Origin: Lachnospiraceae bacterium | GTDB lineage: Bacteria; Bacillota_A; Clostridia; Lachnospirales; Lachnospiraceae | DNA: 43,769 nucleotides | Assembly: GCA_017430765.1 (NCBI GenBank) | Contig: JAFRMI010000045.1 | Coordinates: 1-43,769, forward strand | Reading direction: 5' to 3' | Shown: positions 7,638 through 16,163 of the stretch, piece after piece | Layout: the number at the start of each line of letters is the position of its first letter | Position numbering within the stretch: position 1 is the first letter of the stretch | The notes under the pieces: model-generated | Told to the model about the DNA's origin: nothing | Databases searched by the model: none | Seen by the model: only the letters and a program-made list of their open reading frames with translations | Program-made: the position numbers and the translations under genes

Positions 7638-8171
7638 GTGAACGTCAGCCGGATCAGCCTGCCCGAAGATATGGTAAGGGAAGGTTTCTGCACAAAGAAC
7701 GGTCACCTGAAGCACAGCGGTGACCCATGCCGTTTGGAGTGCGTCTCCATCCCGGACGGAATCAGAAGCGTTGACTCCCGCTGTTTTGCGGACAGCCCGC
7801 TTTTAAAGAAGGTCTGTATTCCGGACAGTGTGCGGGAACTGGGCGTGGGTGCATTTGCCGGCTGCAGAGGGCTGGAGGAAGTGACGCTCCCCGAAGGGAT
7901 TGACCGGATCCGGAAGGAACTGTTCCTGAACTGCGGATCACTCCGGGAAATCACTATCCCGGGAACGGTGACGGCGATCGGGGAATGGGCCTTCCGCGGG
8001 TGCGGAAAGCTCGGGGACGTCCGGATTCCGGACAGTGTCACGGAGATCTGCGCGGAGGTATTCGTGGACTGCCCGGAGGTGGTGATCTGCGCGGAGGAGC
8101 ATTCCTTTGCGCATGCATTTGCGCAGCAGTTCGGGCTTGCTTTCCGGGAAATGCCAAGCGTTGACAGCTGA
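7638..8171 (+). CDS. BspA-type leucine-rich repeat protein
   Basis: A 177-residue protein starting at GTG, with AAAGGAG 5 nt upstream. About five repeats of the LRR_5/BspA type are visible, such as SVRELGVGAFAGCRGLEEV and TVTAIGEWAFRGCGKLGDV, each with the cysteine- or phenylalanine-containing turn typical of this class. There is no signal peptide, membrane segment or cell-wall anchor, so it is probably cytoplasmic or part of a binding platform, unlike the large secreted BspA proteins. It stands alone between metH and the convergent azlCD. Role unknown; such repeats usually bind proteins. Confidence 0.8.
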   Translation: MNVSRISLPEDMVREGFCTKNGHLKHSGDPCRLECVSIPDGIRSVDSRCFADSPLLKKVCIPDSVRELGVGAFAGCRGLEEVTLPEGIDRIRKELFLNCGSLREITIPGTVTAIGEWAFRGCGKLGDVRIPDSVTEICAEVFVDCPEVVICAEEHSFAHAFAQQFGLAFREMPSVDS

Positions 8172-8214
8172 TTCTTACAGGCCTGCCCGGTCCGTCCGGC
8201 AGGATATCATGATT

Positions 8215-8247
8215 ACAGCCCATATCTCCGATGGAGTTATGGGCTGT
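8215..8247. terminator. Hairpin between convergent genes
   Basis: ACAGCCCATA pairs with TATGGGCTGT (10 bp), with extra CTCC/GGAG pairing inside. It lies between the LRR gene and the oppositely oriented azlD and could act in both directions, but no clear T-run follows it on either strand. Confidence 0.5.
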
Positions 8248-8291
8248 CTGTATAATCCGCACTCTTTAATCAGTGTCTCCGCAGTGTCCGG

Positions 8292-8597
8292 TCACATAAT
8301 GAAACTGCAGATAAAAACCACCGCGCTGCACACGATCGCGACCGGAAACAGTCCCGCATGGAACCACGCCAGGATAATCCCCGCGATCAGGGCGGTCATC
8401 CCCGCCGCCGGGCTCCCCGTGGCGTGAAGAATCGCCGGGAAGGTCATCACAGCGAGCGTCACATACGGCACATAATAGAGGAAGGACCGGATTGTGCGGC
8501 TTTTGATCTCCCTCCGGATCAGTGTCAGGGGCAGTGCGCGGATCAGATAGGATACGCCGAACATGATAAAGATGTATATATATGGATTGCGGTTCAT
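8292..8597 (-). CDS. azlD: AzlD-family branched-chain amino acid export subunit
   Basis: A 101-residue, very hydrophobic membrane protein with about four helices. It is the small partner of AzlC in exporting branched-chain amino acids and analogues. The sequence MFGVSYLIRALPLTLIRREI near the start and the family length fit AzlD. Its ATG overlaps the azlC stop by 4 bp, so the two subunits are translationally coupled. Assignment rests on size, topology and the azlC neighbour. Confidence 0.87.
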   Translation of the reverse strand: MNRNPYIYIFIMFGVSYLIRALPLTLIRREIKSRTIRSFLYYVPYVTLAVMTFPAILHATGSPAAGMTALIAGIILAWFHAGLFPVAIVCSAVVFICSFIM

Positions 8598-9316
8598 ATC
8601 GAATCATCCTCCGGGATCGGGAACAGCACCGCCGCGATCAGTGACAGGGCCACCGTCAGAATGATAATCCTGTTGCCTTCTGTAAGAGACGAGATGCCGG
8701 GCAGAACGGAGGCCGCATAGCTGGCGGCAAACGCAGCCGCTATGAGTCCCCGCACCACTTTCGACTCTCTGGCCGGCGGAATAATGATTGCAAGGAACAT
8801 TCCATAGAGCAGGACGGACAGAGCGGTGACGAGACGCGCGGGCAGCACATTGCCCATGATCACACCCAGGCAGGTTCCGAGTGCCCACAGGGAGAGGGAA
8901 CTTGCCGCAAGTCCGTAATTATAAAAGGGATTCAGCTTCCCCGGCATGGTGACCGACGCGCCGAAGATCTCGTCCGTAATAAAATGAGCCACGAAAAGCC
9001 GGTGATAAAAAGGCGTATCCGATGAGAACTTCTGCGATAGAGCCGTGGACATGAGAAGATACCGCGCGTTTACGATCAGGGTGATGACCGCGATCTCGAA
9101 ATACGGGGCCCCCGAGGCGATCACCGTAAAACCGGCGTATTCCCCCGCCGACGCATTATTTAAAAGACTGGCGAGCGTCGCCTGAAAAGCTGAAAGCCCC
9201 GCCTGTCTGGCGGCGATACCGAGCGCAAACGAAACAGCGAGGTACCCCAGACCGATGGGTACCCCGTTTCGTAATCCTCTGAAAAACCATCTCCGATTGT
9301 CTTCTTTCGATCCCAT
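8594..9316 (-). CDS. azlC: AzlC-family branched-chain amino acid export subunit
   Basis: A 240-residue membrane protein and the large subunit of the AzlCD exporter. The N-terminal GLRNGVPIGLGYLAVSFALG and the ASAGEYAGFTVI stretch are family hallmarks, followed by repeated hydrophobic helices. AGGGG lies shortly before the start. The gene begins 5 bp after the stop of the sodium/phosphate cotransporter, so the three transport genes probably form one leftward operon. The substrate is known from the family, not from this sequence. Confidence 0.92.
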   Translation of the reverse strand: MGSKEDNRRWFFRGLRNGVPIGLGYLAVSFALGIAARQAGLSAFQATLASLLNNASAGEYAGFTVIASGAPYFEIAVITLIVNARYLLMSTALSQKFSSDTPFYHRLFVAHFITDEIFGASVTMPGKLNPFYNYGLAASSLSLWALGTCLGVIMGNVLPARLVTALSVLLYGMFLAIIIPPARESKVVRGLIAAAFAASYAASVLPGISSLTEGNRIIILTVALSLIAAVLFPIPEDDSI

Positions 9317-9321
9317 GACCC

Positions 9322-11238
9322 CTAATATAAAGCATCCTGCTCAACTTCGCAAGATGGGATCTTTGCAGTGTCCTCATGCATATCTTCCGGTTCGATCTCC
9401 GTATCCGGAGCCTGGGCCCGCGGCGCCGACGACCGAAGCTCAAGAGACTCCTCCGGAAGCTTCCCGAAGAATTCCCCGTGGGCTTTTTTATAAGCCTCAT
9501 TATACCACGCATTATTACCCGAGCGAAGTGTCTCAAAGTAGTTGTGCTCGGACGTGGCCAGTTCCGGATTCACGCGGATTACGACCGCCTCGCCTATATT
9601 GGTACATGCACTCGCGATCCTCTTGAAACTCGAAAGAAGGTTCATGAAGTCGGCGTCCGCGTAAATATTGCACTTGCCGCTTCCCATACGGTTCAGATGA
9701 TTGACCTTGAACGTATTGATCAGTTCTTTCGCGACATCCTCGTAGGGCTCGATCCGGTATGCCGCCTCCTCGTCCCTCTTCCGGAACGCAATATCCGCAT
9801 CCACGAGCATCCGCTCCGTCAGTTCCGTCAGAACCTGCAGTTCCTTCTTAGCCACATCCGAAAACTCCACTTCGTGCTCGGAGAGATCCTCCGCCGTATC
9901 GGCGATCCGCACCGCCTCGTCGCCGATGCGCTCAAACTCGGAGATGACCTTGTAATACTGGTCAAGGATCGAAATGTGATACTCCTCCTGCAGGTGGGGC
10001 AGCAGCTCCACGATATAGCGGCTTCCCCGGTCGGTCATCAGATCGATGTTGGACTCCTCGTTATTAATCTCTTCCTTCGTCTTCCCGTCGTAAGCGCTGA
10101 GGAGTCCGATCGCGGACCGGACATTGCCGCCTGCCGCTTCGAACTGGGACAGAAGAAGGCTGTAACAGCTCCGAAGCGCGATCGCCGGCGTGTTGAAGAA
10201 CACCGGATTGAGGCCGTCCAGCTTATCCTTATATTTGTTCTCAGGAGCTTTCTCGTCCCTGACAATCTTAAGACTCATCCGCTCGAAGGTATTGAGCAGC
10301 GGGAACAGCGCGAGAGCGCAGCCGAGATTAAAGACTGTATTCGTATCGGCGATGATTCCGGAATTGACGGTCTTATCCCAGAGGCCGTCCAGCAGACCGA
10401 TCCTGTGGATAACCGCCACCGCCACAAACACGAGTGCAGACTTACACAGGTTAAACAGAATATTGACAATTCCCGTCCGTCTCGCATCCGGCTTGGCCCC
10501 GATCCAACAGACGATCGCAGTCGTAACGCAGTCCCCAAGATAGATCCCGATGATAACCGGATACACCCCCTTGAAAGACAGCAGCCCGGATGAAGAGAAT
10601 GCCTGCAGGATACCGACCGAAGCGGAAGAACTCTGCAGGATAAATGCAACGGCGGCTCCGCTCACGTACCCTAAAAACGGGTTATCACCGAGCCCCGACA
10701 GCATGGTCTCAAAAACGCCTGACTGTGTGAGAGAGTCGACCGCGCCCGTCATATTGAGCAGGCCTGAAAAAAGGATGCCGAATCCGATTGCGATATTGCC
10801 GATCGCATGGGAATTCTTAAAGTGTCCTCCCATGACCATGACAATCCCGATGATCAGCGCAATCGGTGCAAGAGATGACGGCTTAAAGATCTGAAGCCAG
10901 GACCCCGCGGATGCATCCATGTCAAGAAGACGGATGATCTGGCCGGTCACTGTTGTTCCGACATTGGCGCCGACGATGATGCCCAGCGACTGGTGAAGCG
11001 TAAGAATTCCCGCCGCCACCAGACCGGCCGTAATGACGATGGTCGCCGTGGAGGACTGGATGAGAGCTGTGACAGCCAGTCCGAGAAGAAATGCTTTAAA
11101 CGGGTTGTTGGTGACATGCTCCATGGCAACCTTCAGTGTTCCGGATGAACTCTCCTGCAGGCCGTCTCCCATGAGACGCATGCCGTAAAGAAACATAGCG
11201 AGACCGCCGAATAAAGTCAGCAGATCAAAAAAACTCAT
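9322..11238 (-). CDS. Na/phosphate cotransporter with C-terminal PhoU-like domain
   Basis: A 638-residue protein. The first half (about 1-340) is an inverted-repeat Na/Pi transporter with the two signature motifs LIQSSTATIVITAG and ILQSSSASVGILQ. A cytosolic PhoU-like helical domain follows (about 370-550), containing EFERIGDEAVRIAD. The last 40 residues are polar and poorly conserved. It imports phosphate with sodium, or acts in phosphate homeostasis. AGGAGG lies close to the start, and just before that in the RNA is a hairpin of the AAGCGGA family. Downstream azlCD follows after only 5 bp. Confidence 0.93.
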   Translation of the reverse strand: MSFFDLLTLFGGLAMFLYGMRLMGDGLQESSSGTLKVAMEHVTNNPFKAFLLGLAVTALIQSSTATIVITAGLVAAGILTLHQSLGIIVGANVGTTVTGQIIRLLDMDASAGSWLQIFKPSSLAPIALIIGIVMVMGGHFKNSHAIGNIAIGFGILFSGLLNMTGAVDSLTQSGVFETMLSGLGDNPFLGYVSGAAVAFILQSSSASVGILQAFSSSGLLSFKGVYPVIIGIYLGDCVTTAIVCWIGAKPDARRTGIVNILFNLCKSALVFVAVAVIHRIGLLDGLWDKTVNSGIIADTNTVFNLGCALALFPLLNTFERMSLKIVRDEKAPENKYKDKLDGLNPVFFNTPAIALRSCYSLLLSQFEAAGGNVRSAIGLLSAYDGKTKEEINNEESNIDLMTDRGSRYIVELLPHLQEEYHISILDQYYKVISEFERIGDEAVRIADTAEDLSEHEVEFSDVAKKELQVLTELTERMLVDADIAFRKRDEEAAYRIEPYEDVAKELINTFKVNHLNRMGSGKCNIYADADFMNLLSSFKRIASACTNIGEAVVIRVNPELATSEHNYFETLRSGNNAWYNEAYKKAHGEFFGKLPEESLELRSSAPRAQAPDTEIEPEDMHEDTAKIPSCEVEQDALY

Positions 11239-11248
11239 AGATCCTCCT

Positions 11249-11279
11249 AAAGCGGACGTTCATCACCGAAATCCGCTTT
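11249..11279 (-). repeat. AAGCGGA/TCCGCTT hairpin element, copy 2
   Basis: AAAGCGGA and TCCGCTTT form an 8-bp stem around a 15-nt loop, directly before the ribosome site of the Na/phosphate cotransporter. On the plus strand it is followed by six T and could also terminate rightward transcription. Confidence 0.5.
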
Positions 11280-11591
11280 TTTCCCATGCCTGCGGGCAGC
11301 CGCATTTCCTCCGCCCGGCATGCATTGCAATCTTCGGTGGCTTCCTATTATACTCGATTCCCGCGAAGAATGGTAGAGAATAATCGTGACTATATGAATG
11401 ATATAGTATCACTTTTATGGATAAGAATATTTTATATCTATTTGCAATAATTTTACCTGGAAATAGAGATTTTTGATATTCCGATAATAAATAATATTAT
11501 AACGCTATCTTTTTTGTCCTGCCGCGGGAGTTTTTCTTTCTGTTTCATCGAACCAGTCCGAATCTGTACACAAAATGGATTTGATGGTCTT
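11280..11591. other. AT-rich intergenic region with a probable leftward promoter
   Basis: No gene is seen. A leftward TATAAT lies at 11347-11352 and would start the transporter mRNA about 100 nt before its start codon; the -35 region is poor. CACCGAA near 11265 and TTCGGTG near 11333 could pair and compete with the neighbouring hairpin. The stretch from 11380 to 11520 is much richer in A and T than its surroundings, with nothing recognisable in it. Confidence 0.4.
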
Positions 11592-13448
11592 TCACTGCGA
11601 CTTCTCTTTCCAGATTGTAAGGAGCGTTTGCACGGAAAGGGGGTGATCCGCTGTGCTTAGGGAATGGGCGGCTGCCAGTTCATCTGTATAGGACTCCAGG
11701 AAGAAGGCCTGCGTCTTCCCCTTTCTGAAATGGCAGACCGTCGGCCGCAGCCTGCAGGAAATGACGACAGTTCTCTTTCCGCCCGACAGAACGCATAAGG
11801 GATCCGTGCTCCACTTTGCATCCTCTCCGGACAGGAATGTCTCTGTTCCGGAAGCAGCTTCCTCATCAGGTGCCCGGTCCGCAAGGGTGAAGCGGATGTC
11901 GGCCGCGGCACCGACAGCCGTCTCCGGATTCATCTGATTCGAGATAAAATTTCCCAGACTCCAGCATACGATGCTTCGCCGCGCGGAGGAGGGATCCTGT
12001 TCAGATTCATCGGTGATGATCTCCGCCTTCTGCACAACATGCGGATGCGTACAGATGATGAGATCTGCTCCCGCTGCCGTAAGTCTCTCCGCGATCTCCC
12101 GGAGTTCCGCGGAAGGACCGCTGCTGTACTCGGCACCCGCATGCAGAAAGCAGACGGATACATCCGCCTCTTCCTCAGCCGCTTCCAGGTCGCGGATCAG
12201 CTTCTGCTCATCCGTAAGGAGATTCACACGCCATTTTTCGTCCGCGGGCAGCGCGTGTCCGTTAAGTCCGAAGGTATAGTTGAACAGCGCGAGCCGGATC
12301 CCGTTCTTCTCCACCCAGTCGATCTTCTGATAAGCCCCGGCAGACTCATGCAGTCCGAGGAGCGTGATGTCCGGGTACTGTTTCCAGAACCGCAGCGTCT
12401 CCTCCATCCCTGCTTTCCCCTTATCATTGACGTGATTCGTAGCTGCGCAGACCACATCGAATCCGGCGTCCGCCAGGGCGTCTCCCGCCTCGGAAGGCGT
12501 CCCGAAATCGGGAAATGAGCCATAAAGGCCGGGATCCGAAACCAGAGCGGTCTCCTGGTTAACGACGGCCAGGTCATATCCGGAAATCTCATTCTTTACT
12601 TCCTTATACAGCGGCGTAAAGTCGAAGATCCCGCTCTCCGGATCCCCGCAGGCTCTGTAGATACTCTCATGGATCAGATTGTCCCCGACGGCAATCATCG
12701 TCAGTTCGCCGGATCCATTCCCGGCCAAATCAGCAGACCCGGATTGTTTTTCCGGCTGATCCGCCTCTGAACTTCCTTCATCACCGGATCTTCCCTCTCC
12801 GGAACCCGTCGATCCGGAAACGTCAAAAGAAGAGGTACCTTCTTCATTGGCAGCTGCCGGCTGTTCCCCGACAAGCGTAAATCCCCAGCTGTCCCAGGCC
12901 CAGACAGTCTCCGTCCCTTTGACCGAGATGAGATGCAGACGTTTTTCTTCGTCTGTCCGCCACTCCCGGACCTCCATCCCCAGGTCCGAAGACATCCACA
13001 GGGGCTCAATCTTTCCCTCCCGGCATTCGAATACAAAGATATGCTGTGACCACCCGGTATCGTCCCGCTCGATCCAGAACGGCTTTGAAGTTCCGAAGCT
13101 TCCTTTCTTCCATACCAGCATCAGGATCTCCGTCTTCCCGTTTTCCGTGAGATCGAGCGCATCTATGTCCGCTATTTTCCACTCTTTTTTTGTCTCATAC
13201 AGCAACGTATCACCGGAGTGGACACGGAGTGTTCCGTCCTTAAGAAGCAGCCGTTCCTCCCCTCCGTCTCCCAAAAGATCGGCAGACGCATCGCGGATCT
13301 CCCAGACGACCCATTCCGGAAGTTCAGGGTCTGCTATAAAGGATTTCTTCTTCCGGATAAAAAAGAATGCACATAAAGCAATAGCGGCAGTAAATGCCGC
13401 TATTACAAAAACTGTATGACAAAGCTTCTTTTTCCCGGTTTCTTTCAT
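11592..13448 (-). CDS. CapA-like (PGA_cap) membrane-anchored protein
   Basis: About 618 residues. After KKK at the N-terminus comes one membrane helix (about 10-27), then an external domain of unknown type and a serine/glutamate/glycine-rich linker. A CapA/PgsA-type metallophosphatase-like domain follows (about 250-500), with LTMIAVGDNLIH, VVNQETALV, ATNHVNDKG and CTHPHVVQ. Family members act in poly-gamma-glutamate synthesis, but no pgs genes are nearby, so a wider envelope role is likely. The ATG at 13448 is preferred because it places KKK before the helix; its ribosome site is weak. An alternative ATG at 13517 adds 23 polar residues. Confidence 0.85.
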   Translation of the reverse strand: MKETGKKKLCHTVFVIAAFTAAIALCAFFFIRKKKSFIADPELPEWVVWEIRDASADLLGDGGEERLLLKDGTLRVHSGDTLLYETKKEWKIADIDALDLTENGKTEILMLVWKKGSFGTSKPFWIERDDTGWSQHIFVFECREGKIEPLWMSSDLGMEVREWRTDEEKRLHLISVKGTETVWAWDSWGFTLVGEQPAAANEEGTSSFDVSGSTGSGEGRSGDEGSSEADQPEKQSGSADLAGNGSGELTMIAVGDNLIHESIYRACGDPESGIFDFTPLYKEVKNEISGYDLAVVNQETALVSDPGLYGSFPDFGTPSEAGDALADAGFDVVCAATNHVNDKGKAGMEETLRFWKQYPDITLLGLHESAGAYQKIDWVEKNGIRLALFNYTFGLNGHALPADEKWRVNLLTDEQKLIRDLEAAEEEADVSVCFLHAGAEYSSGPSAELREIAERLTAAGADLIICTHPHVVQKAEIITDESEQDPSSARRSIVCWSLGNFISNQMNPETAVGAAADIRFTLADRAPDEEAASGTETFLSGEDAKWSTDPLCVLSGGKRTVVISCRLRPTVCHFRKGKTQAFFLESYTDELAAAHSLSTADHPLSVQTLLTIWKEKSQ

Positions 13449-13576
13449 CTGCCGATTATACCTTCCGTTCCGGCTGCTTAGAAGGGAGCATTTTCCTTCT
13501 GCCGGACCGATCTGCATACTATCTTATTATCCGGAATTCCGTGAAGCTCGCATGTCTGAAGACACGTGCTTCCTGA

Positions 13577-13609
13577 TGCGGCTTGCGCCGCAGGCTGCTT
13601 TAGGCAGCC
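13577..13609. other. Two adjacent perfect hairpins
   Basis: TGCGGC/GCCGCA (4-nt loop) and GGCTGC/GCAGCC (5-nt loop) abut each other between the DUF3160 gene stop and the CapA-like gene. Neither has a T-run. They may slow transcription or protect the upstream mRNA end. Confidence 0.35.
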
Positions 13610-13675
13610 GGACCCGGTCCCCCGTTCAAAAAGAGTCGTCCGCTTATATGGACAGTCTGCTTCACACAGGCATCA

Positions 13676-16096
13676 TCAATACTGCAGGGGGATCTGGAAC
13701 GATCTTGTCCACTCCGGCGTCTCCTTCTCCGGCGTGCGGTAGGTGCCGTCCTCGTCGAGCTCGATTCCCATCATCCGCTTCCACTTCGTGTCCGTCAGCC
13801 GGTCGGAAGACGGCTGCACAAACTCGTAGAAGCTGAATACGGTTCCGCTCGCGATGCGCAGTGTTCCGTCGACCGGTACGACGCAGTAGATCGCGCCGAC
13901 TTTACCGGTACCGACTTCCAGTGTTTCCCCATTCGAGTTGGACGCGATATCCGTCACAACCGCCGCGGGGAATTCCCTGCTGGAGAAATATTCGTTATCC
14001 GCGTCCTCCCGGTGCACGGTCTCCCAGAAATGCTCGATCTGTCCGCCGAAGCTGCGGATGATTTCGAATTCCTCCTCCGTCGGAACCTCGTTTTGCAGTT
14101 CCTTCCGAGCGATGGTCTCGAGATATTCCGTGAGCGTCGCCAGAAGATCCAGATTCTCCGCGTCCTCGCCTTCGAGGAGTCCGTATCCTTCGAGTCCCTC
14201 CTTCGTGGATCTCGTCAGGAGTCCGAGACGGCGGAAGATCTCCGGTTCCGGCTCCACATAGCCGCGGTCATCCTTGTCCTCGATGAGATCGCCTCCCATC
14301 TCGACCATGACCTGTTTGGAGTAGAGTACCGTATCATGCTTGAGCTCCGTGTAACTGCCGAGGAAGGACTGCAGGTTTTTCTTCGTCCAGTCCTCGTTCT
14401 GCATAAACAGCGGATATCCCTCCCCCTTGTTTTCCAGCAGCGGCCGCAGCGTACTCAGCCAGCGGCTGTACAGAGAAGCCGTCCATACATCCTCTTCCGC
14501 ATTGGCGATGTAGTCGCGCATAAGCTGCATCTGTTCCTGATAATTGGGGTATGCCGTCAGCCCCTCCTGGTCAAGGATCTGCAGCGCGGTATCGGAGCCA
14601 AATGCAGCCGGTACGTCCAGTGCGTCCGGCAGCATCCGCTTCTTTTCGGATTCATCCGGCACCACCTGATTGTAGACGAGATTCTGGAAGATCGCGCCGT
14701 CCAGCGAGAAGCGCTGACCCATGAAACGGAAGCCCTTGTTGAGTTCCGTTTTGTCAGCGTCCTCATTTCCTTCGTCCGGTGTCGGAACGGCGTTGATCTT
14801 CGGGGCCGGCATTTTGGAGACGATCCGCATAAGTTCACTGAAGGCGTCAGCGCTGCCGGGAAGGCTCTCGATGGATGCATTTTCCCCGTATGCCATCTCT
14901 ATGGCGGGTTTATACTCATAATAGGTGCAGTCATCACTGGCGCCCGCGAAAAAGCTCGTCACGGTGTAGATCGACTCCCAGGCGGGCATCGTCTCTTCAT
15001 CGAAGGAGAGGGTCATAAGGACGGCGCTCCTTGTAAGATCCTCGTCACTTGCGGCAAAGTTCGCGCGCCCGTACCACATCATCGCGCGGAAATAGGCCTC
15101 AAGCGCCGTGTCACCCTCATAATAGCCGCGCGGAATATACTGCGTATAGTCGTCCGGAACACCCGTGAGCGGGGAATTCGCGATCCCCTGTGCGGCATTG
15201 ATGAGGCTCAGTTCAGCGGAAACCGTATCTGTCAGTTCGGCGGGAATGTCCGGAGAACCGCCGAGAAGCGAAGATCCGACTGCGAAGAAAGCGGCGTTGC
15301 GGCCGGCCGCATTTTCCCACTCCGTCCCTTTCAGGGATTCATAGATGATGCAGCTTTTCGAAAACATCGCGTCGCTCAGGGACGTGAGTTCACCCACGAT
15401 ATGATTCCGCTCCGTCTGTTTCAGCAGATGGCTGAAGAAGAGGTGGTATGTGTGCATCATCGAGTCAACCGTGATGAAATTCGGCGTTTTGTAATAGCGG
15501 TTGTTCTCGTAATGCTCGAAGAATTCAAGGCCGGCGCCTCCCTCGCGGACGAAAAATCCGTTTCCGGAGAGCACGGCCATCTCCTCATCGGAGAAGTAAT
15601 AATCAGAAAGATTGATGACGTTGCCGAGACCGTCATCGATCGTGTAAGCGGGTACGGACGCGTCGAACGAGATGGTCGCTTCACCGGTGTTCATTCCCAC
15701 CGCTGTCTTTCCAAAGGACGGCCGCGGTATGTAATTGACCTGGATGATCTCCGTATCCGCGCTTCCGACAGCCGTTCCCGTCTGACTGTCAGAACCGTCG
15801 CCTTCACCGCCCGCTTCTGCACCCGGCCCCGCATCCGCTGCCGCCTCACCGGGGGCGGTTTCGTTCATGCCCTGCGCTTCCGCCGCGGATTCCGCGATGT
15901 CCTGCTGCCCGGAAGGTTTCCGCCGCAGCGGAACCAGAAGAAGCACGATGAATGCGCACACAGCGACAAATGCAATAGCAATGACAGCGATCAAAAGCTT
16001 TTCTCCGGAGCTCCGCTTCACTTCCACAGGTGTACCGCAGTAGCGGCAGAATTTGGCGTCGTTGTCGATTTGATTTCCGCATCTGGGGCAGAACAT
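13676..16096 (-). CDS. Zinc-ribbon-anchored DUF3160 protein
   Basis: An 806-residue protein starting with a cytoplasmic zinc ribbon (MFCPRCGNQIDNDAKFCRYCG, two CxxC pairs). One membrane helix follows (about 33-55), then an Ala/Gly/Glu-rich linker and a large extracellular DUF3160 domain (about 150-790), recognisable from TVDSMMHTYHLFFSHLLK and neighbouring blocks. The function of DUF3160 is unknown. AAGGAGGTG lies 6 nt before the start. It lies between the CapA-like and L,D-transpeptidase genes in the same orientation, so an envelope role is likely. Confidence 0.88.
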   Translation of the reverse strand: MFCPRCGNQIDNDAKFCRYCGTPVEVKRSSGEKLLIAVIAIAFVAVCAFIVLLLVPLRRKPSGQQDIAESAAEAQGMNETAPGEAAADAGPGAEAGGEGDGSDSQTGTAVGSADTEIIQVNYIPRPSFGKTAVGMNTGEATISFDASVPAYTIDDGLGNVINLSDYYFSDEEMAVLSGNGFFVREGGAGLEFFEHYENNRYYKTPNFITVDSMMHTYHLFFSHLLKQTERNHIVGELTSLSDAMFSKSCIIYESLKGTEWENAAGRNAAFFAVGSSLLGGSPDIPAELTDTVSAELSLINAAQGIANSPLTGVPDDYTQYIPRGYYEGDTALEAYFRAMMWYGRANFAASDEDLTRSAVLMTLSFDEETMPAWESIYTVTSFFAGASDDCTYYEYKPAIEMAYGENASIESLPGSADAFSELMRIVSKMPAPKINAVPTPDEGNEDADKTELNKGFRFMGQRFSLDGAIFQNLVYNQVVPDESEKKRMLPDALDVPAAFGSDTALQILDQEGLTAYPNYQEQMQLMRDYIANAEEDVWTASLYSRWLSTLRPLLENKGEGYPLFMQNEDWTKKNLQSFLGSYTELKHDTVLYSKQVMVEMGGDLIEDKDDRGYVEPEPEIFRRLGLLTRSTKEGLEGYGLLEGEDAENLDLLATLTEYLETIARKELQNEVPTEEEFEIIRSFGGQIEHFWETVHREDADNEYFSSREFPAAVVTDIASNSNGETLEVGTGKVGAIYCVVPVDGTLRIASGTVFSFYEFVQPSSDRLTDTKWKRMMGIELDEDGTYRTPEKETPEWTRSFQIPLQY

Positions 16097-16112
16097 AGGG
16101 CACCTCCTTAGT

Positions 16113-16136
16113 AAAGGGGATATTCACAATCCGCTT
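16113..16136 (-). repeat. AAGCGGA/TCCGCTT hairpin element, copy 3 (degenerate)
   Basis: A version with one stem mismatch (AAGGGGA against TCCGCTT) directly before the ribosome site of the DUF3160 gene. The flank TTCGCTCCCTGCTTATGA also resembles the flank of copy 4 near 19430. Confidence 0.42.
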
Positions 16137-16163
16137 CGCTCCCTGCTTATGAGCATTTCCCTG

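Noticed and set aside
9376..10593. Long rightward frame opposite the Na/phosphate cotransporter
   Set aside because: Antisense shadow of a clear transporter gene; Arg/His-rich composition and no family features.
11592..13448. Capsule (poly-gamma-glutamate) synthesis locus
   Set aside because: Only the CapA-like protein is present; capB/capC-type genes are absent from the window.
14012..16111. 699-codon rightward frame opposite the DUF3160 gene
   Set aside because: Shadow of the real gene on the other strand, with composition typical of antisense GC-rich codons and no start signal.
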